DNA of 64,000 bases from Paramecium tetraurelia (lineage: Eukaryota > Ciliophora > Oligohymenophorea > Peniculida > Parameciidae). Positions 24,582-35,961 of the stretch are shown here, one piece after another (within the stretch, counting starts at the first letter, position 1; every line of letters begins with the position of its first letter). The notes beneath the pieces are model-generated. The model saw nothing but the letters and a program-made list of their open reading frames with translations, made no database searches and was not told the origin of the DNA. The stretch is taken from the NCBI RefSeq assembly GCF_000165425.1, contig NW_001799366.1, positions 293,254 through 357,253 of the forward strand, written 5' to 3'. The position numbers and the translations under genes are program-made.

Positions 24582-25977
24582 ATGCCTAGTTATAATCCAG
24601 AACAACTGGTGGAAGATCGCCTAAGAGAATCTATCCGACAATCGGCTGCTCAAAGACCAACAAATCATCAGGATGACCCCACTTCAGTCAAGTTCCATAG
24701 GCATCAATCGTATAATCAATTACAAGCCTGGATGGAACAAGTTGGAATTGACATGCAGCAACACAGACAAATTATTAAGGATGTTTATCGCATTTTAGAT
24801 AAGAGAATTGCAATTTCAAATAGAAGCATTCAAAATCTCATTCATTTCATTAAGACTTTTGTGTAACATGAAAAATAAAACGTAGAGTACTTAAGAACTA
24901 AGAACAAGGATATCAATAAACTATTTCAAGATGGATAAACTTTGTACTATCCTAAATTAGATGAAACTATCAAAGAAATTTGTAATTATGATCAAGGTAA
25001 TGCCATCAAAATCCTCAATCTCCTAGATGGAATTGACAAATTTATCAAAGAGAAGCTGGATTTCAATATAGAGATGTTTGAAACTGGAATCTCAATCCAT
25101 AGGGATCAGTATCGAAAAGCCTTTAGCAACTTTGCTTCCAGTTCCTCAAAACTCACCAAGTACCGCAGAAAACATTAAGGGTTATATCAGAGACAAATGC
25201 AAGGAGAGAACAAAGGAAAGGATCTCTATCATACTGAACGTAAATTGATCGACTCCTTCCTTGAGATGGCCAAATTACAGAAGACTATGGGACAAGCAGT
25301 CACGAGACTATTTGATGAAGTAAAAAAACAAGAAGTCCATAGATATCAAATTGTCGTCACTTCATTAAGAATGTACCTTGATAAACATGTGCAATTGAGT
25401 CAAAGCAAACAATAGTAGATTTCAGCATAAGAGGAACTGATTTATGGAGTAGCATTTTCATTTTTATATAGTCTAGCTAATTAATTAATTAGAACCTGAA
25501 CAAGTAGTTCAATCATTTGAAGTATCGAATTTCTTAAGCCAAGATGTTGCGAGGATAGTGTAGAAAATGCTTGGAAAATAGTTGTTGACACTTCCATAAC
25601 TGTAAGATTTCCTCTGCAATTATCCTGATGCCTACATTAAATTGGGAAGTGTGCAAGAAAACCATTCCTTAGTGAAGTTAAGAATCAAAAATGCGTAAAT
25701 AGATTGTGGAAATGTTTTGAAAACATGGAAGCCCTGCCAAATTATAGCTACAATTGATAACAATGTTCTTATTTACCTTAAAGAAACCAATGAGTTTAAA
25801 GGCAAATTTTTATGTGATTCCTCATAAATTGTACAAAAGACACGAGTGCCTTTAACTGCAGAGATTAAGTGTACCAAACCAGGTTTTATTTTTGACTCTA
25901 CCAAAACAGCTCTCCTGTAATTAGAAGCTCAAGATTTCGATTCTCTCCATGGCTTGTTATTTAAATAACCTAAATGA
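24582..25977 (+). CDS. BAR-like plus PH-like domain protein
   Basis: About 455 aa, one clear intron (25449-25476). Residues about 40-270 are long amphipathic helices (for example HRQIIKDVYRILDKRIAISN), arranged like a BAR or F-BAR membrane-curving domain. After a linker the C-terminal 110 residues look like a PH domain: a first strand, a KTWKPCQIIATIDNN-type strand, and later strands with basic residues. BAR-PH proteins act in vesicle traffic and ArfGAP-type signalling; no ArfGAP zinc finger is present here. The first ATG of this frame is 24582. The frame is open further upstream, and another ATG at 24503 in a different frame could start a short 5' exon, so the N-terminus is unsettled. Confidence 0.62.
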
Positions 25978-26083
25978 ATTCATTATCTATATGTTTGGTA
26001 TCTATATTGAAAACTCATTAAATTGAAGAAAATAATATTTTATGACTAAATTACTTTATAGATTAATAAAAATAAATTTATTA

Positions 26084-27199
26084 TCATTGTAATTCAGTTA
26101 TGAATTATTAAGTTTATCTTTGCTATTGCTTCTATTGCTCATGTTATCTTAACTTTTTGAACGTAAAATATACTAAGAATGGTAGTAAAATCAGTTGGAG
26201 TACTATAAATATTATTTCCCAAACTCCAATGGATTGACTTTCATCCTGAATACATAGACCGTTTCTGAGTTACTCGATATATACATAATTTTCTTAAGTT
26301 TGAACATTAAACTTCTTGTTCTTCAAGAATGGCAATCCTAATATGATAGCATTCCCATATTGTTCTTCTGAGTAGATCTTTAGTATGTCTTATCCACTCT
26401 CTTCATCATGGAAGACATAGTTAGCAGGATCTACTATCAACGGATTGTCTTGATTGGCATTATTATAAAACAATAGAGGCTCCAAATCATCATCCGAATG
26501 ATCTCTATGATCTCGATAATAGAAACCAGTTGAATCAAAGACAAAACCTCTGGAATAAAAATACTTTTGGGGAAATATTTCTTTGGGAATTGAAATCAAA
26601 TCATCAGACACTATGTAGATTGAATAAGATGTAGTATCATAAACCTTGAAAGCAATCTCCATATATTGAAGATGTAGACTATACGTTACATACTTTTCTT
26701 CTTTTAACTTATTGAATACTCCTTCGCTATTTAATTACTCAGTATTCTGAGATATTGAATTAAAATCTGTAATAATATATCCTTCGGTTTCTGAGAGACA
26801 CAAACTAAATCCGTTCGAATAAAAGGTGTTTTGATGATTCTAAAATGGGGCCAGAGCAAGGAAACTCTCCTGAATCTTAGTTTCTTATAATGATTAATCA
26901 GAGTAAATGATTGTCTGAGAGTTGTCTTCATCAGATTGAATATCATAAATATAGAAGATCTCTTTCTCCAGTTTAACTTTTTTTCTTTCTCCATTTTGAT
27001 AGACTTCAGCATAACACTCATTATATTCATATTCTGGACATCGATCATTCTATGAATGTCTATGCAAAAATTCAGACAAATCCTCATCTAATTTTAGTTG
27101 AACTTTAAGGTCTGAGTCTAAACTCAAATGTGGCTGCCCGTCTTTATATGAAATAGGGTACATAGAAGAGACAATATAGAATGAGAGAAACAAAAGCAT
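26084..27199 (-). CDS. Type I membrane protein, possibly degenerate pepsin-like
   Basis: Single-exon frame of 371 aa. Residues 1-12 are hydrophobic and begin a signal peptide (MLLFLSFYIVSS). The ectodomain of about 310 aa is acidic. A membrane span lies near residues 326-348 (WEIIFIVLQLILLPFLVYF), followed by a short Lys/Gln-rich cytoplasmic tail. A late ectodomain motif AIILGLPFLKNKKFNV resembles the ILG..FL segment of A1 aspartic peptidases, and VFDSTG resembles a changed catalytic Asp-Thr-Gly. The true DTG motifs are absent, so activity is unlikely. The family call is tentative; secretory membrane topology is better supported. Confidence 0.55.
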
Positions 27200-27786
27200 T
27201 ATTAAATATAATTAAAAAACCCTAGATCGAAATCCATATTATGAATTAATTAAATTAAATTATTCTCACATTTATTGGTTTGCATTAAGTCACCAATTGC
27301 GCAATAATTTAGTGAACAATAAATAAAATATGTACCTAGTAATAATATTTATTATTCTAAATTTTACACCATGTCTATTTTAGTGTAATAATATACACTC
27401 ATTTACATTTTTGATTTAATTTACTATTAGAATTTAATACATCCATAGGAAATTGAATGATTAAATTATACAGTTGGAAATGGATAAGGTTTCAGTAGGA
27501 GACTTAGTATTCCATTTAATTTGTAAAATACCAATCTCAATCGGATAGTATTTTATTGTTATTCTGTTGTTTAATAAAAGTAAACTTATTTCCCTTGGAT
27601 GTAGAAATCAGATAGATTAAATTGAAAATTTCATAATTCTCACTTGTCGAGTATATACTCCTCTCTTTATTTGAAGATAATCTACTCTCAGATATTAATC
27701 ATTAATTGATGAAGACATGTTTTCATATCAGGGTTGACTTTGTGAATAGGTATTCAATTTTTTATAATAATTTATATATACTCATA
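27200..27786. other. Intergenic with one weak small ORF
   Basis: 587-bp divergent gap between the type I membrane protein gene and dynactin p25. A 64-codon plus-strand code-6 frame (27480-27674, starting MDKVSVGDLVFHLI) looks mildly protein-like but has no match I recognise and may be chance in AT-rich DNA. Confidence 0.3.
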
Positions 27787-28373
27787 ATGGATGCAATTAT
27801 CCAATATGATAAGTCTGAGTTTCACGAAACATCATCTGGCATTAAAATATCTAAAAAATCAATTATCAAGGGAACTGAACAGATTAATGTAAGTGGAAGA
27901 TGCATATTTTTCAATGATGTCATTTTGAGAGGAGATCTTGCCAAAGTATCAATAGGCAAATATTTGGTCGTCCATGAAAAAGTCACTCTTAAACCGTCTT
28001 ACACATACGGTTACACAAAAGAATCACCTACTAAAAAAGTTATTAAATTTCTTCCTTTGATGATAAGTGATTATGTTGAAATTGAGTCAAGTTCAATAAT
28101 ATAAGCAACAAAGATTGGTACATGCACATCAATTGGGAAAAATTGTTACATTGTAAGTTGCAATGAATATTTTTGTAGTCTCACAGATGCGTAATTGGAG
28201 AAAATTCGATCATTCTTGACGATTCCATATTGCCACCTGATACTGTTGTGCCTGCCAATAGTGTATTTGGAGGAAGACCAGCAGTCTACATAGCAGAAAC
28301 TCCAGAATCAACAGCAATCATTTAAAAGCAAAAATTGATCAATTTTTATAAAAACTTCATGCCTAAGAGTTGA
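27787..28373 (+). CDS. DCTN5: Dynactin subunit 5 (p25)
   Basis: 186 aa, close to the usual size of about 180 aa, with one intron (28153-28178). Left-handed beta-helix protein: the N-terminus MDAIIQYDKSEF and the block GRCIFFNDVILRGDLAKVSI match the p25 pattern, as do the LKPSYTYG-type loop and the C-terminal NSVFGGRPAVYIAETPES. p25 sits with p27 at the pointed end of the Arp1 filament in dynactin and helps couple dynein to endosomes. Start 27787 was chosen because it begins the conserved sequence; the frame is open further 5'. Confidence 0.87.
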
Positions 28374-28669
28374 TATTACAATTCTATGTTTATATATAAA
28401 CTACTCAACAAAAAGAATTCTATAACTCTATTGACTAATAATAATAATAGATCCATTTTATTAAACTTTTCTAAAACTAAAAGGACAATTTATTTGGAAT
28501 TTCAAAGAGACTGGAATGTCTCTTAACATGCATATGAAATGATATCTAATCAGAGAGATTGATATTCTTTATTAATATCGAATTCAATTCCAACAGTTTT
28601 TCATGTTTTTTTCTCTATATATATGAAGTAAAGACTTCTAAACAAGACACTATTTTCCTTTATCTTAAT

Positions 28670-29090
28670 ATGAATCACAAAAAAGGATTACTATTAACTA
28701 GTACTTGCATGGTAACACTTACCTTTGCATTTTTAACAAATATAATGTTGTAAACAATCAAATCAGATGAGAATATTAATTAAAACTATCCTATAAAACC
28801 AAATAGTTAATCAAAATCAATCAAATTCTCATTATTGAAAACTAAATCTAAAAAGAATGATCATTATTATTATCCATGACGCAAGGATAAATACAATTAG
28901 AATTGGAATCATATTGGATACATAGAATTTATTTTAAAAAATGAGATATACATTGTAGCTAGAGATGTCAAACTTAAGAAAAATTGAATAGAAAGTATTT
29001 AAGATAGGATGACAAATATCGTTAATAAATGCTAGATTATTGATAAGAAAGTTATTGTAGCTGAAATTTAAATTACGAAGTGATTAGATG
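28670..29090 (+). pseudogene. Probable decayed gene with in-frame TGA codons
   Basis: One frame reads like protein across three blocks separated by TGA at 28877-28879, at about 28985, and again at the end: MNHKKGLLLTSTCMVTLTFA..., then KYNQNWNHIGYIEFILKNEI..., then DRMTNIVNKC.... The first block has an N-terminal hydrophobic segment like a signal anchor. No GT...AG mini-intron removes the TGA codons. Loss of function by point mutation to the only stop codon of this code is the simplest reading. The rest of 28374-29110 shows nothing else. Confidence 0.4.
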
Positions 29091-29110
29091 AGTGTCAAGA
29101 TTCATAACGT

Positions 29111-29934
29111 ATGGATAAAAGAACCGAAATAAACAAGAGTTTTAAATAGTATTACAAAGTCTCTTTTTCCATTGTGTATGCGGCATCAGTTAGAGATGAA
29201 TGGTTTAATAGAGAGTTTGCTCAATTTCTTGATTTGGATGATGATGATTGTGATGATATTAATAAGTATTTAAACAAAAGAATGTACCTCAGAAGTGTTA
29301 CTCGTTAAGAAATGCAAGGGCAAATTGATTCGCTCAAATTGCAAATTGAGCAAGCGAGATAGAACCACGAGCGCGCACTGAAATAAATTCGGTCTGATCA
29401 TTAGAAAGAGGTAAGGATGCTCACGTTTGATAGATTGCAGTTCTTTAGGATGAAATTAGAAGGACTTAGGAGATTGTGTCCAATGTGCAGTTTTAGTAGT
29501 ACTTCAAGATGAAGAATGATAACTAGAAGTTATTATAGGAGAATGCGCTGTTGAGAGATATGGTGAGGGCTTGTCAAATCACGAATTCTACAAAGGAGAT
29601 GGAAGTGTCACGATTGAGATAGAAATTACGTAGGATAGAGGGACAATCGTTGGAAGTTCGAAAAGAGCCTAGTAATCAAGTATGCTTTAAGACGATATAA
29701 TAAAGTCACGATAAAATGAATATTCAGTTCTTCGTAAATAATCGAATTACAGACATCCCACCTAACCATCCTTAAATGAATCGAATACAGAACCATCGCC
29801 TAAACTATTGCCTATCAAATTCAAAGTTAATTAATGATATATAATTCATCTCTAAGAAATCAATCGCACTTTTTAAATTCTTTTAAATTCCTGCTGTTTA
29901 ATTTATTCATATTGCTAATATATGTTAAAACTGA
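29111..29934 (+). CDS. Unknown coiled-coil protein
   Basis: About 266 aa with one intron (29411-29433, GTA...TAG). The N-terminal 65 residues are mixed, with an acidic DLDDDDCDDIN patch. Residues about 75-190 form a coiled coil (KLQIEQARQNHERALKQ, then DEIRRTQEIVSNVQFQQYF after the splice). The C-terminal 75 residues are unstructured and AT-biased. The last 89 nt overlap, on the opposite strand, the end of the next gene; the true stop could be earlier if an intron was missed. No function can be proposed. Confidence 0.62.
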
Positions 29935-31030
29935 ATACATTTAATTTCTGATGTAAATTAGAATAATCAACGGTGGAGCATTGAGCTTGTTTGTTTTGAA
30001 GAAGCATCCTTTGTTTGACAAAATTTTCTAGTTTTTGCTCAAAGGTCTCTTCCTGTCTACAACTTTATTGCTAATTGTAGTTCCATTGTGAATTGCTGAT
30101 AGAGGTGTTGGAATTTAATCGTTGTTTATTAGTAAGATTGAAGAAGAAGGAGAGTTGAGAGATTCTTCTGGACTTGCTTTCATTTTACAAGCTTTTCTTT
30201 GCATTTAGCTTGCGTTTAATCAATTGGGTGTCTGATTTGAGTTGTTTAAAGAGTTTGAGATAGGCTTGTTTGTTTTGACCAATCCTATGTTCGGAGATTG
30301 TCTTTTGACTGATCAATGCTTATTTCTTCTCATGAAAATTAGTCACAGCTCTTGTTCTTTGAGTGCTTGAGTCATCAAGTGTTTTGGGATCATGTTCATT
30401 CACTGAATCCTCATAGAATTGAATTGGAGTGGATTGTTTTTCAAAAGGTTGAAATAATGATTGTTTGGTTAAATCAGCAATTTACTAATATTGTATATTT
30501 TTGAAAGTGTTCTCCGCTTTTAATTTACATAATTCTTACGTCAATCTCTAAGAATTGAACTTGGAGAACTCATATTTTTACATTGAAATTCTATCCCTCT
30601 CCGAAGTCATGACCCTTTAATCAGTATGACACTTTAATGTGAAACTATTCTCATGTCTGTCTTGCATATTTGTAAAACCAGAACCCAAATTGAATCTGAC
30701 ATCAGCAGTTCCATTTTGCCAACCATTGATTGAACCTAATAACTGCTTGGATGTTTTCATAACTCTGAAGTTGGCAGGCCCATCGTATTAACGTGTACTG
30801 TCTATCTTGCATAGTCTCCTACTTCCAAATTACAAGGCTAATTTTCTATCAACATTCTTGTATTCAAATAAAATACATTTTCTTTGAGGAATAGAAATTG
30901 AATTGCACGATCTATTGGTGCAGGTTCTGTGGATCGCTCTCTGAATTTGGTGCATTGTCCGAAAAAAGACACCTAAACATCTCATTGCTTTATACATCTT
31001 CTTTGGCTGCCACTTTGAGGGCTTCTTCAT
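29846..31030 (-). CDS. Unknown basic protein
   Basis: Single-exon frame of 394 aa from ATG 31030 to TGA 29846. It is rich in Lys, Gln, Ser and Asn, with a basic, cysteine-containing N-terminal 60 residues and short coiled-coil stretches toward the C-terminus (QEETFEQKLENFVKQRM). No domain was recognised. It is divergent from the asparaginase-like gene with 59 bp between starts, and convergent with the coiled-coil gene it overlaps at its 3' end. Confidence 0.66.
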
Positions 31031-31089
31031 ATTGTAGTCTTTTTCGTTGTATGTGTTTTTTTTACATTTATTTTTAGTTTAATTGAGAA

Positions 31090-33085
31090 ATGAGTTCGGG
31101 TGGAGAAACACCTAAATTGAAGAGTTAAGGATCCAGACATGACACAACTAACTCCTCCTTAGCCAACATAGGAGGAGCTCAACAAAACCTATAAGTTTTG
31201 AACGACCGCAAAGTCTTAATGATCTATGCATCAGGAGCCACTGCTGCAGAAGGCGAAGTCAGTGAATCTCACATGACTGTCTTAAAAGGAAGACTAGAAC
31301 AAAGATTGAAAAATATTTCCTTTCTCTGTGATCTTGAATACACTTAAGTATTTAATAAACCATATCTCGAAAGTACCACAATCAAGAGGGATGTCTTACA
31401 ACTCCAATATCTGAATTTGGAAGAAGAACAGTCTACAAAGTTATGGAATTGGAACAAATAACCAATTCTAGACAAACGGTATTGATATTTCTAATATCTA
31501 GTCTTATGTTGATATCAGACACATTGCAGAAATCATCAAAGAGAATTATGAAAAATATAGTGCCTTCGTCATTTTGAGTGGGATTGCAACTATCACTTAT
31601 CTTGGCACTAACCTCTCCTTCATGTTAGAGAACCTGCAAAAAACTGTAGTAATAACTGGTTCTCTAATACCTCTGTCATTCATGAGAAATGACGCATTTT
31701 AAAATATCTTAGATTCCTTAATTTTAGCTGGCCATTTCTTGATCCCAGAAGTTGTTATAGTAATGGATCACAAAGCCTACAGGGCCAATAGGTGTAGACA
31801 ATTGAAATGCGATTCCTTAGATTGTATTGAGAGTCCAAATTTTCCTCCTTTGGTAGAATTTGGAATTAATATCGAAATTAAATGGTAATTGGTGTTAAGA
31901 AGAGGAGAACAAATGTTCACCAATGACGAAAGTACCTTAGAATTAGCCCCTCCCTTTGTGACAGACATCATTATCATAAAGATCACACCATACACAAGTG
32001 TTGAACACATTCGACATATTTTGAATACCCCAAAATTGAGATGTTGTATATTAGAATGCTATCACTTTGGAGAAATGCCCCACAATCAGGAGTTGTATAA
32101 TGTATTGTTGTATGCCCAACAACAATTGGGTATTATATTGATTCAAATATCACAATGCACTAAAGGACAACCAATCATAAACTTCAAGAAGGTAGTTAAT
32201 GGCATCATTGTCTAATACGACATCACTCCAGAAAGTGCCCAAGCCAAAATAGCATACCTATTAGGCAAGGGATATAGTTAATAAGAGATCCTTAGAAAAT
32301 TCCCATAGAATTTGTAAGGAGAAACTGAATCAGTTAGACAATTCGAGAAATTCGAGGGATAAAAGCAGCATTTCATCTAAACTATATTGGAGACTCTACA
32401 GAAGACATCAGGGGATGAGTAAATTAGTCAGAATATGGACATCATGAATAAATACATCATTCCAAATCTGGGATGCTTTCTTGCCACAACAGGGTAGTTA
32501 GAGTTGATCAAGGATCTAAGAAGGAATGAAGGCAATCTCAATATCCCTGATTTCGATGGGAGAACTGTACTTCATTTGGCTGCTGCTAATAAATAAATTG
32601 AAATCATAAAGTACTTAATTGAAGAAGTTCATGCAGAAATAAATCCAATCGATTACTTAGGATATTCCCCCATGTATGAGGTGTTAATCAGCAGAGATAA
32701 GGAATTACTATTATTCTTCTAGTAAAATGGAGGCATCATCTCAGCACCTCATCATGTGATGGTGGATTTAATCTTAAGTTCTGGCTTGAATGGAGATTTG
32801 TAAATGCTAGAACTCATATTTCATGGAGGAATCAAAAACCTGAATGAGTTTGTCAATGTTGATAACCGTAACATCGCTCATATGGCTGTCATGTCCATGA
32901 ACTCAAAAATCATAAAATTCTTGAGATTTAAAGCTAAATTCGACTTTAGTGAAAGAGATCGTTGGGGTAGCACTCCCTATGAAAATGCTATTGAAATAAA
33001 AAGCAAGAAAATTAAATTGTAAATGTTAAACGAGGTTTCTATCAATGAAATCATTGAGATGTTGGCTACAATAGGAAATGAATGA
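31090..33085 (+). CDS. Asparaginase-ankyrin protein, likely catalytically dead
   Basis: 648 aa with two introns (31348-31373 ending AAG, 31479-31501 ending TAG). The domain order is that of the eukaryotic 60-kDa lysophospholipase/asparaginase: type I asparaginase domain at about residues 40-400, then ankyrin-like repeats at about 470-640 (DGRTVLHLAAANKQIEIIKY). Conserved landmarks present: PISEFGRR, LSFMLENLQKTVVITGSLIPL, a YRANR motif and the SPNFPPL motif. In active enzymes the nucleophile lies in TGGTIG and the second threonine with its aspartate in GTDT. The matching places here read ASGATAAEG and SGIATITY, so the GTDT aspartate and the TGGTI loop are changed. The fold should be kept but hydrolysis is doubtful; a binding or regulatory role is inferred. 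Confidence 0.86.
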
Positions 33086-33109
33086 TTTATTTATTAGTAT
33101 GGTAATTGC

Positions 33110-34060
33110 TAAGATAATATACGCAAATTATCAATTAGGAGGAAGCATTCCTTTAATATCATTTCAACCTTGAATGTGGCTACTTATCTATTGTAGGTGA
33201 TCTAATCTAACAATCTCCTCTCTTAATTTAAATGATATCGCCTTCATTTTGGATTTCTAAAAATATTGCTATTTAAATCTTTGCGTGTGATCATTAATTC
33301 CATTTCTCTTCCATTAAAAATATAGGATCATATTTATTATTCAATATCATTCACCATTTATTTTATTATAAGGTATTACTTTCCTTTGAAACAAATATTA
33401 ATAATTTTTATTTACTACATCATACAAAACTACATCTTTTTGCAGGCACTAGTTCTAAATATTTTCGTTTTTTCTTCATCCATTTGCAAAACAAGTACAA
33501 CTTCTCATTAGTTGCCTTTGCAAATTTTAGAAATGATAATTTTATTTTATACATTTCTACTTCTTATGTAGAACTCTTTAGCAAGATTTGTAAACAATTG
33601 TAAACCGATCAAACAACGGGTAAATTTGAAATTGAATTTCATATTATATTATTTCTCATCTCAAAATCTAAATCAGCATCATTAATGATAAATTATCTAC
33701 TAATTGACCATCAACATTTCACTCTCATTAATATGAAGATAATCATAATTCCTCTTTTCTTAAATTTCCTAAAAGATCTCATCCTTCTGCATTCAACTCC
33801 TCTTCCTTATTCTACACCTTCGCTTCAACAGTATTCCTTCCTCATCCTAGTTAATATTTTGTAGGTATTTTACTTTTCAAAATGGCCTTTCATCAAGTTT
33901 GACAATCTGACTGCCTTCTCTGCCAAAATAAAATACTAATTCAGAACCATTATAAGGGAACAATATTAGATTCAACATCAAGCGATTGGCTTAAGTCAAC
34001 CTACATGGATTCCTCATTCTGTAAGAATATGTAGTTTTTTTTGGAAAATCTGAATTTTAA
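33110..34060 (-). pseudogene. Probable decayed gene, several TGA codons and a frameshift
   Basis: Minus-strand sequence that reads like a conserved protein in pieces: from about 34010, MRNPCRLTQANRLMLNLILF..., SELVYFGREGSQIVKLDERPF, then after a TGA KVKYLQNINQDEEGILLKRR, after another TGA QKDEIFQEIQEKRNYDYLH, and after a one-base frame change KLSFLKFAKATNEKLYLFC. More fragments run to about 33150. No mini-intron removes the TGAs. A once-functional gene now degenerating is the best reading. It lies between the asparaginase-like gene and the zinc-finger gene. Confidence 0.45.
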
Positions 34061-34111
34061 CAAAGGATTGCTTAAACACCTTATAAGCATATTTATATAT
34101 TTATAAATTAT

Positions 34112-34828
34112 ATGAACAAATTATCATTGCCTACAGATACCATAGACAATGAGTTCTTTAATGAGGATGCTATTTCAAAATCCACCATCTAGGCACTAAA
34201 CAATTCCTTTGATAAGGAACAATTAGATGAATAGATTGAAAGACCATTCACACCTTTGGATGCTCAAGTTGACTCTATACCAAAGGAATAGTGTAGATTT
34301 TGTAAGCGACAATTCTTTTAAGGAAAGTTAGCTCTACACTTACGTAGTTGTACTGCGGATCACCCTTTTCTCAAAAAATCTAATAAACAAAAAACTCAAT
34401 TACCTTTAACTCAACCAGTTATTCAGCCTTGTCCTTATTGCCATAAGAAATTGAGGAATCATCAAATTCATGCTCTAAAATGTCTTGCTAGACCAAAAGC
34501 GTTAGACAAATATAAAGTCATTGCATCTATAAATGAAGAAGAAGAAGCAGATGAAACATTACTCTAGGAACTCTCCTCAAGTCAACCTACCTTTTTGCCT
34601 AAAATCAAATAGCGTCCTGAAAACTTGTTATCTCGCTCCGTGCCTATCGTTAAGTGCCCTTCCTGCCAGAAAACATTTGAATAAAAGGCAGCTGATAAGC
34701 ATATTTAACTATGCTTTCGAATGAGCAGTGGCAATAAATTTCAGAGAAGTGTATTCTGTACTAATTGTGGAAGCAAACTCGCTAATAATCATAAGTACTG
34801 TGGCTCTTGCGGAAGAAAAAGACTATGA
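34112..34828 (+). CDS. C2HC-type zinc-binding protein
   Basis: Single-exon 238-aa protein. It has three spaced C-x2-C...H...C modules of the ZC2HC1/C2HC kind: CRFCKRQF...HLRSC (about residues 61-80), CPYCHKKL...HALKC and CPSCQKTF...HIQLC. A C-terminal zinc ribbon follows, CTNCGSKL...YCGSCG. The N-terminal 55 residues are acidic and disordered. The multi-C2HC architecture resembles ZC2HC1 proteins found in ciliated organisms, but the C-terminal ribbon is an addition. Start 34112 is the first in-frame ATG. Probably a nucleic-acid or protein-binding zinc protein. Confidence 0.78.
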
Positions 34829-35961
34829 CAAAATTATAAAATTGCAATTTTATTCTCATAATTTATTATCTCATTTTTACATTTCCTATTTAATTAATAC
34901 CATTGAAATTTTTAAGTATCTCAAATTTTATATTACTTATAAATAGATCAGTCTTTACATAATAAACAATTTATATCTTATCAATTACTCGTAATTTAGG
35001 TTCTATTACAAGAAATATAACGATATTGAGCATAAAATCAAGATTATTGATATGATAGATTACAATGTTACGATGTGTATAAAAATTTAACTTCCAAGTT
35101 AACTTCTTACATAAGTAATATTTTATAGTTGAGGAAGATTGATAGATATGGATTCAAATATTTAAGTTATTATTTCCTCTTTATTCATGATCTCAAACCA
35201 ATCTTAATCCTTTGAAAGCCAGTGGATAAGGTCAATAATATTCATGTTTATTAAATTAATTAATAAATAATTCAAATTAATACTAAATTTGACTTATTAG
35301 GAGAATTATTAAAAGTATTTCAATAATTAAATTAGTTTATCATTGCAAATATAAAACTTAATTCGCTTTTTTTCTTATGTGATTTTTTGCCAAAGTTAGT
35401 AAAAAAGATTGATCTTAAGAATAATTTTATGTGATGCTTTTAATCAAATGATTAATAAATGATGAAGAAAAAAAAGAAATTAATTAAGTAGTCTAATTTT
35501 GGATTGCCAGAATTGTGTGAAAGATAAATTAAACAGGCTTTAGAAATTGGATTCTTTAATAAACTTGAATTTGAAACAAGAGAATATGCGAATAAGCAAA
35601 AGCGCAGATATTGGATAATAATATGGTCTATAGAGAAGAAAATGGCTATAAAAGGGAATGGGTAAATATAGATAAGTGATAAAGAAGAAGAGAACTGTAG
35701 AAACTACTAAATTGGAGAGCAGGGGTGAGACTAAGTTTATACAAAATCAACATCGATAAGGTAAGAAACGGAGAACGATAAATTTTGATAAGAAAAGCAC
35801 ATTTTTTAAAGAACTTAAAAGAGAGAGGAGTCAAAAAGTATAGAGAATATGAAAATAGGAAATATGGGGTTATGTCAAGCGGAGATATAAAAAGTGAGTG
35901 GAAATAAATAATAAACTAATGACTTTTTTTGTTTATAATATATATATTGTATTAATAATAA
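34829..35961. other. AT-rich gap with a possible purine-rich gene at 35460-35920
   Basis: 34829-35459 is very AT-rich with nothing recognised. From ATG 35461 to about 35920 the plus strand is purine-rich, so several frames are open at once. One reads MMKKKKKLIKQSNFGLPELC and continues in another frame if a 26-nt GTAAAT...GAAG intron near 35665 is removed. I could not decide between frames, so no CDS is called. Confidence 0.3.

Noticed and set aside
6946-28373. Gamma-CA-like and dynactin p25 genes as duplicates of each other
   Set aside because: Both are left-handed beta-helices, but their flanking motifs and lengths place them in separate ancient families.
28670-29090. TGA as selenocysteine or read-through
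   Set aside because: No selenoprotein family resemblance and no evident SECIS structure; pseudogene is simpler.
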